A DNA stretch of 64,000 nucleotides, taken from the NCBI GenBank assembly GCA_003255025.1, contig QANY01003970.1:124001-188000 (forward strand). Direction: 5' to 3'. The DNA comes from Datisca glomerata. Taxonomy: Eukaryota; Streptophyta; Magnoliopsida; Cucurbitales; Datiscaceae. Below, piece by piece: positions 58,433 to 64,000 of the stretch. A program made the translations under genes and the position numbers. Below the pieces are notes generated by a model, which saw nothing but the letters and a program-made list of their open reading frames with translations, did no database searches and was not told where the DNA came from. The first letter of the stretch is position 1. Each line of letters starts with the position of its first letter.

Positions 58433-59306
58433 GTTTTCACTCAGCTCGCTATCATGATGCGTAAAAGCCTCCTTGTCCTTCGTTCCACCATTGGATATGT
58501 ATATGCCCGCCCGACCGTGCTCATCTTCGACTTTTTCTGCACTGAAGCCTTGACCATTGCCGATGAATTTGAGATGGTTAGGTTTGGTTTACGTCGTTTC
58601 ACATGCGTGGCTCGTGTCCTTGACGTTATATGTTCCGGTTCTTGATAAGAAAATCGAAGTGAATATGTTGACAAGAAAGAACCGCTTAAAATTCCAGGTT
58701 GTAGCCCGGTTCAACCGGAGGATGTGATTGACCCAATGGAGAAACGGACCAATCAAAAGCATATTAAGTACCTTCAGATAGGAGCTCAAATCCCATTGAG
58801 TAATGGGATATATTACAAGTGCATGATCTACAAAGGACAATGCTTGCAGCCAGTGAGAGATGGGAATCTTTGTCGGATGGCTTTTCGGCTCGAACCACAG
58901 ATGTGGGCCAGCTGGTGCAAATGTGGACCCCATAAATGGACATATTGAGTCATTCATCAATGGGAGGATTTTTTTTCACTCTGTGGATGAAACTGAGTGT
59001 TGGAGAGCATGATAAATGGGGTGTCAAAGGTGGCGTGGCCACTCTATGCAGAACATAGAATGAATGCTACAATGTGCAGAGGAACTCGGAGTGGCGGTGC
59101 GTCCGAAGGTGTTGCTGATGAAAGGAGTGGTGGGGAGGGAGGAGATAGCAATGATAGTGCGAAGGATCATGGTGGATGAAGAAGGTTTTACAAGAAGGGA
59201 CGGGGCAAAGGAATTGAAACTAAGTGCCAAGACAGCCTTAGCAAAAGTTGGTTCCTCTTATGCAGAGTTAAGTGAAGTGGCAAAATATTGTGAAAGATCA
59301 GCATGA
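58433..59306 (+). pseudogene. UDP-glycosyltransferase (UGT72-type) pseudogene
   Basis: In plus-strand order: TQLAIMMRKSLLVLRSTI then RPTVLIFDFFCTEALTIADEFE (58445-58600), about residues 90-140 of a UGT72. A broken middle follows with PEDVIDPMEKRTNQKHIKYL-like and IGAQIPLSNGI-like pieces (58710-58810), and LQPVRDGNL and GPAGANVDPINGHI-like pieces (58850-58950). A deletion removes most of the sugar-binding PSPG box. Then come VLESMINGVSKVAWPLYAEH (58998-59057) and, after a one-base frame change near 59070, EELGVAVRPKVLLMKGVVG and EEGFTRRDGAKELKLSA to a stop at 59306. The family moves glucose onto phenolics such as monolignols or hydroquinone. The N-terminal 90 residues are missing: the copia LTR abuts the first preserved codons. 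Confidence 0.85.
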
Positions 59307-60169
59307 AAACAGGCTCTCTTAAACCACAATTGACATAGTTAGACGACTCGGAATATCGACATCATGGGTCCTCATTGATTTTGTTTCAATCATCCATATT
59401 TGCTCAACATATTTTTCAATGCTTAAACATTGAAAAATACTGTTCACTTTTTAAAGAAATAAAGAGCAGAGCGGATCTGAAACGAGTGAAAACTAAAATC
59501 AACAGTTCTGATCAACACAAGAGATGGTCTTGATCCCAAGAGATGGACGGCTGCTATTTACTTCTATCATATACTAAAGAGAATATTGTCAATGGCATGA
59601 CTGGTCATACCATCCAAGCAATGCAACAGGCAGAAGAAAAAGATGAATGCTAAGACGCCGACAGAGGATGTCATTGTAGCCATTGGATGAAATGAATCAA
59701 CGGGAACAAATCGGGGACGTTCAATGAGGACAGAACGGCTCATACTGACTAAGATGAGAATCGGAAAAACGTACAAGTTTTATTAAAGGTGATTTGCGTT
59801 GTTGAGATCTAAACTAGCGACTCAGATCGGACAAATCTACCTCTATTCTGACAAACAAGAGGCAATCAGCGTTGAAGTTGAGAGAAAATAATGGCAGTAA
59901 AGATTCTGAGGGTAAATGCAGAGCAAGCTTCAAGAAAACTTGATGCTCACTGTACCAAGTGGCTACAGAATATAAGATGCGTACAACTCGAATAGCTCAT
60001 TATGATACTAGAATAATATACCATTTCCAACATTTGACAAGTTATACCCACCAAAGCTAGAAAATTTATTTTCGAAGTATAGAATTTGCAAATTAAAAAA
60101 GGTATCTGCTTAGAATAAGATAAAGGAAATCAAATAAGTTAACATATTTTATTAACTTACGCCAGCACA
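59307..60169. other. Intergenic region and 3' flank of the APP1-type gene
   Basis: No gene is recognised. The 3' untranslated part of the aminopeptidase gene must lie left of 60170, but no single clear poly-A signal stands out. A short inverted pair TTTTTCAATG / CATTGAAAAA lies at 59420-59442. The 69-codon minus-strand open stretch at 59567-59776 is hydrophobic and unsupported. Confidence 0.4.
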
Positions 60170-63100
60170 TTATACTGATAACGGTTCAGTTGCTTTCTTC
60201 AACCATGCTTTCTCTGATTCGTCCAAGTACGGTGACAGGATATCTCTGCACCTTGAATGGTATGAGTTGAGCCACTCTAACTCTTCAGGTGTAAGAAGGC
60301 TCAAGTCAATCAGCTTTCTTTGGTATGGTGCCTGAACAAAGGATGTATCATCATGCACATAGAACGACTTATTTGTTACTAAGTTGCTTGGATAATTCAT
60401 CTCAGATAATACAACTACAAGGAAGAACCAAAAATCATTTGTACAAATGATCTAGTATGACTTTATTGACATTCCATGACAGTGCAAGGGTCGATTTGTG
60501 CATCTTGCTGTTCAGAGTCTAGTCCAAAAAACTTTTAAATGACTAATCAAATTCATTCTCAAAACTTGAAAGAAATGAATGATTCTGTTGAAAGAAAGTG
60601 GAATCAGAAACATAAGAATGACAGAATACAATATCGATCTATAATTGATAAATATACAACTAATAAAGCTTACCCAGGTTATGTGCTCAAATGATAAGTA
60701 GCCCTTGTCCCCGAAGTTAAATTTTGTGTCACCATCCTTGACTATAAGCACATTCTCTAATCTTATACCAAAAGAGCCATCCTCGTAATAACCAGGCTCT
60801 GCGAATTGTAATTTTATGGTAGCAAATAAAATTTTGTAACTAAAAATATACTGAAATAATTGAAGTCGAAACTATAATGTGTAGATTTTTGTAGATAGGA
60901 AAAGAGTTTAATGAGAATTCACAGGGCCTTGAAAAGAGTTTCTTTAACAAGAAATGCAACCAAGGCAAAGGACATCACGAAACTAACCATCTGTTACAGC
61001 CATGGAAGCTTGAAGTGGAACGTTACGAGCGTGTGGTCTGAAACTAATTAAGTGGGGTCCTGCTCAAATTAATTTCAAAATCTATTACTCCCATAAACCA
61101 AACAAAATATAGATTAGCTTCAGATAACTGATTTTATAACTGACCTTCATGAACATTCAGATAAGACCCAATTCCATGTCCAGTACCATGTCGATAATCA
61201 AGACCATCCTTCCATAAAGGAATTCGAGCAAGAATATCAAGTGCATGACCTACAGAAGGAAAGAGGGTTTAATATTCATGTAATTAAGCAAGAAAAACAA
61301 ATATATGGGTCACAAACTACTTCCAGTTATCTTTTGTTATTTTCAGATAAATGCTTCCAGATATCTTTTTACATGTACGAATTTGAATACAGAGGGTGAA
61401 GTGGATGAAGCCCCCTCAAAACTAGATAATGTACTCCCACCACTACATTGTCCATGAGCAAAAATAGCATATGAATTATATGCGCAAAAGATCAAAAGAA
61501 GTCAAAGAGTAAGAAAGGGATATACCATTTGTTCCATTTGGAAATCGAGCATTCCCGAGAGCGATGTGACCCCTAAGGACCTGTACAACAGTGTCGAGCC
61601 AAGCAAACATTTAGAATCAATGCATCATAAATACACTCAAAAAGGAAAGGATATTATCATGAAATTTAGGATAATTTTGCTTTTACACGAAACTATAATA
61701 TTGAGATGTTTTCGCTTGATAAAAATGAGAACAATTCTATACCAATCAAGTAATTGACTAAGTTTTAAGTGATCAAGTGATGTGTTAATCATTCATAGGT
61801 TAATCTGTATAATCATTTTAATAAGTTATAAAGCACCAACATATAAATGATTGTCACATCACTTTATCACTTAAAACTTGGTCACCTTATTATTATTAAT
61901 AAAGTAAATAAAGGAAAAATGTTGGAGATATTTTCATTAAGCATACTTAAACTCGTTGGCTAAGAAAAGTTACAACTTAGTTCCAATCAAATCATCCAAG
62001 TTATTAGGCTTAATTAAATCTATAATATAACTAGCTATTAGTAAATATCACGAGTCTAAAACATAGGAAGTAGAGCCAGTTGCTGGGATGGATTGTAAGG
62101 TATCATGCTTGCTTCTAATTGATTATTGGATATTTATGAAAATAAGTGGCGGAACTTAACCATTTTGAGACACCAATTATGTGTCTTGGTGCCGTAGTAC
62201 AGTGAGAGAAGTAAACTTTGACCAGTGCTAAGATCATTTAAGACCAGATTATCCCTTAAGCATTCCTAACAAACTTGTACCTTATCATTATGGATTGTGG
62301 TTGCATGGTTCTCATATTAAAATTAAAAATTTACGGAAGTCTGCTTCCTCAAAAATTGCTGGGGGATAAATCGTTCTATATACATTCCAAGTCCGCCCAA
62401 CAAAACAAACACTAACAATGGAATTCAATAATACTGATAAAGAAATGGTATTCAATAATACTGATAAAAAAAATGGAATTGAAATCAATGTTGATCATTC
62501 GAAAATCTTCTCTAGAAAATATGAACCACTAAAAGCACATCAAAGCAGAAAAAGGCAATGACTCTAACAATGTTATGAAAGTAATAAACGAACAACAGCC
62601 AAATATACAATCCCACCCTCACCCGGAAGGAAAAAAAGAGAGAAGGCACTCACCGCAGTATAACATGCTTTTTCATGTGCTGAAGGTTTCCCAAAATGAA
62701 CTGTGCGTGTTATATCAGTAGTTCCATCCACATACTATAAAACAAGCCATTAACATTATTTGTTAAAAGATCAAATCCATGATGATTAGATAAGTAACAT
62801 CAAAACAAAGGTAGAATACCATTTAAATTTCCCCTTGTACATCTGTTATTTTTAATACAATATATCTTTACTGATAAGATATGACAAAAGATAGTTAACA
62901 AACAGCCCACTGGAAACTTTAAGTATATGATAGAGGTTCCTATCTTTGGATCAGTTGGATTAACGTTTGGATTTCCCCTTGTACATCTTTTTTTTTCAAT
63001 TCAATATATCTTTACTGATAAGATATGGCAAAAGATAGTTAACAAACCTGTGCTCCAGAATCAAAAAGATAGATTTTATCTGGATCAAAATCAGCACATG

Positions 63101-63769
63101 TATCTGGCTCCGGCCCATAATGGATAATCGCAGCATTTGGACCAACTGATGAGATGGTAGGAAAACTCAATCCTCTAAAATGCTGAAAAGATAATGGCAG
63201 AGAAAGCCATCATGTCAAACAGAAGAACACATATACAAAGAGATGTATATATGCACCCACATGTCATTTTTCAATAACCAATTTAAGTAAGCAACCTCTC
63301 TTCATCCAACTTTTTGGGAAGGTAATCTTTCTTTAACATGCTCTAATGCTTAGCTATCACTTAATAAAACTCTTCCTTTTCCTAGAGTTAGAAAAAACCA
63401 AGCAGGTTGAAGGAGGTCGCTAGTAAATCGTCGATATTACAGATGTGAAAGAGGCAAAACCATTCTTTATTAGGAGAGCAAGGATCTCTTCATAGATATA
63501 TATATATATATACGAGGACCAACTGTTGGCTTCTAAACTACCCAACAATTAAAGATGGTCCAGAAAAATAACTAGGTAATTCATTCAGCTAATAATTTTA
63601 AAAGTGGTACCTAAATTCTCAAACATCTGATAAGCATTAAAATACAGTTTCACAGTCTCCCCTTCATATCATATCAAACTTTCTATATGAAGTAATAGCT
63701 ACCTCGTTTGATGCTCGAAAGGCCTCCAACTTATCACTAGCAGTCACTTCTGTTAGTTTCTTCTCTTCC
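60170..63769 (-). CDS. APP1: Aminopeptidase P (Xaa-Pro aminopeptidase, APP1-type), 3' part of gene
   Basis: Eight exons are read on the minus strand by homology and GT/AG boundaries: 63769-63703, 63182-63048, 62734-62654, 61580-61526, 61249-61145, 61059-60988, 60798-60674 and 60331-60170 (TAA). Protein landmarks in order: [134 protein letters not shown] and [11 protein letters not shown]. All five di-metal ligands of the M24B pita-bread fold are present (Asp in DSGAQ, Asp in TTD, His in GHGIG, Glu in DEPGYY, Glu in RLEN). The enzyme releases the N-terminal residue from peptides with proline in position two; plant APP1 has been linked to auxin-transport-inhibitor binding. Exons join in frame, so it looks functional. 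The 5' exons lie beyond 64000. Confidence 0.93.
62827..63047. repeat. 77-bp direct duplication that copies a splice donor
   Basis: ATTTCCCCTTGTACATCT...AAAGATAGTTAACAAAC occurs at 62827-62903 and 62971-63047, 144 bases apart. The second copy ends exactly at the boundary of the aminopeptidase exon 63182-63048, so its last bases (GTTTGTTAAC on the minus strand) are the splice donor. The first copy repeats that donor inside the intron. Confidence 0.9.
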
Positions 63770-64000
63770 CTGCAATAAACCACTCAAACAAGAATATTTA
63801 ACTATTCCATAAAATATTGAATACGATTGGAAACATGGAAACCTCTACAACTATCACATTTCTTCAGAAGTATGTTTCATCCATTTTCCATATGGCGACA
63901 CATAAATCACTGGCATCACGCACTCTTATAATCAATATTCTTTTAGTGTTCTTGCTAAAACAAAAAGATTGTTTTATTGTCTAGAAGATTGAACTACATC

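Noticed and set aside
58589..58960. 123-codon minus-strand open frame opposite the glycosyltransferase remnant
   Set aside because: It is the antisense shadow of UGT sequence that is recognisable on the plus strand.
59567..59776. Hydrophobic 69-codon minus-strand frame near the aminopeptidase gene
   Set aside because: No homology recognised and no transcript signals; hydrophobic composition is common in T-rich DNA read on one strand.

Overview
This window is nuclear DNA of a flowering plant, most likely a eudicot. It is strongly AT-rich, its genes have introns, and it carries Ty1/copia, LINE/L1 and CACTA (En/Spm) elements of plant type. I cannot name the species. Host coding content is small. 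There is the 3' two-thirds of an aminopeptidase P (APP1-type) gene on the minus strand at the right edge (eight exons, 60170-63769, running off the window). There is one probable single-exon gene for a 75-residue basic protein (17071-17298). A broken UGT72-type glycosyltransferase lies at 58433-59306 and a broken ribosomal protein L23a (uL23) exon at 7598-7718. Almost everything else is repeats and transposons.

Left part (1-31 kb). It opens with adjoining tandem arrays: a 37-bp minisatellite (1-315), a decayed longer-period block (1041-1735), a regular 55-bp array (1735-2360), then a diverged satellite with a monomer of about 180 bp and a 360-bp dimer period (about 2400-4015). Next come low-complexity DNA, the L23a remnant, a 510-bp solo LTR with a near-perfect target duplication (9347-9856), a CACTA terminus (10464), two tandem remnants of a copia gag unit (11231-14710), a TA-rich microsatellite, and a second CACTA terminus with three palindromic subterminal repeats (16069-16350). 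A decayed CACTA element on the minus strand occupies about 21.9-30.95 kb. It carries recognisable transposase domains, an internally duplicated first exon, a minisatellite and a solo LTR.

Middle part (31-42 kb). A plus-strand L1-type LINE pseudogene is split by a 9.2-kb minus-strand copia element (31957-41161). This element has 1.8-kb LTRs, the 5-bp target duplication ATTTG, and a decayed tRNA-iMet primer site. The LINE reading resumes just after the right-hand copy of the duplication.

Right part (45-58.4 kb). This is a four-layer nest. An old minus-strand copia element sits against the UGT pseudogene. It was entered by a solo LTR of the same family as the 31957 element (target duplication CCGAG). 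That LTR was entered by a 1.3-kb Harbinger-like DNA element (target duplication TTA). That in turn was entered by a fairly young copia element of 4.9 kb with 317/319-bp LTRs, a perfect primer site, a near-complete gag-pol and only a few disabling changes. The order of insertion can be read from the boundaries. No bacterial-type system, CRISPR array, tRNA or rRNA gene was recognised.
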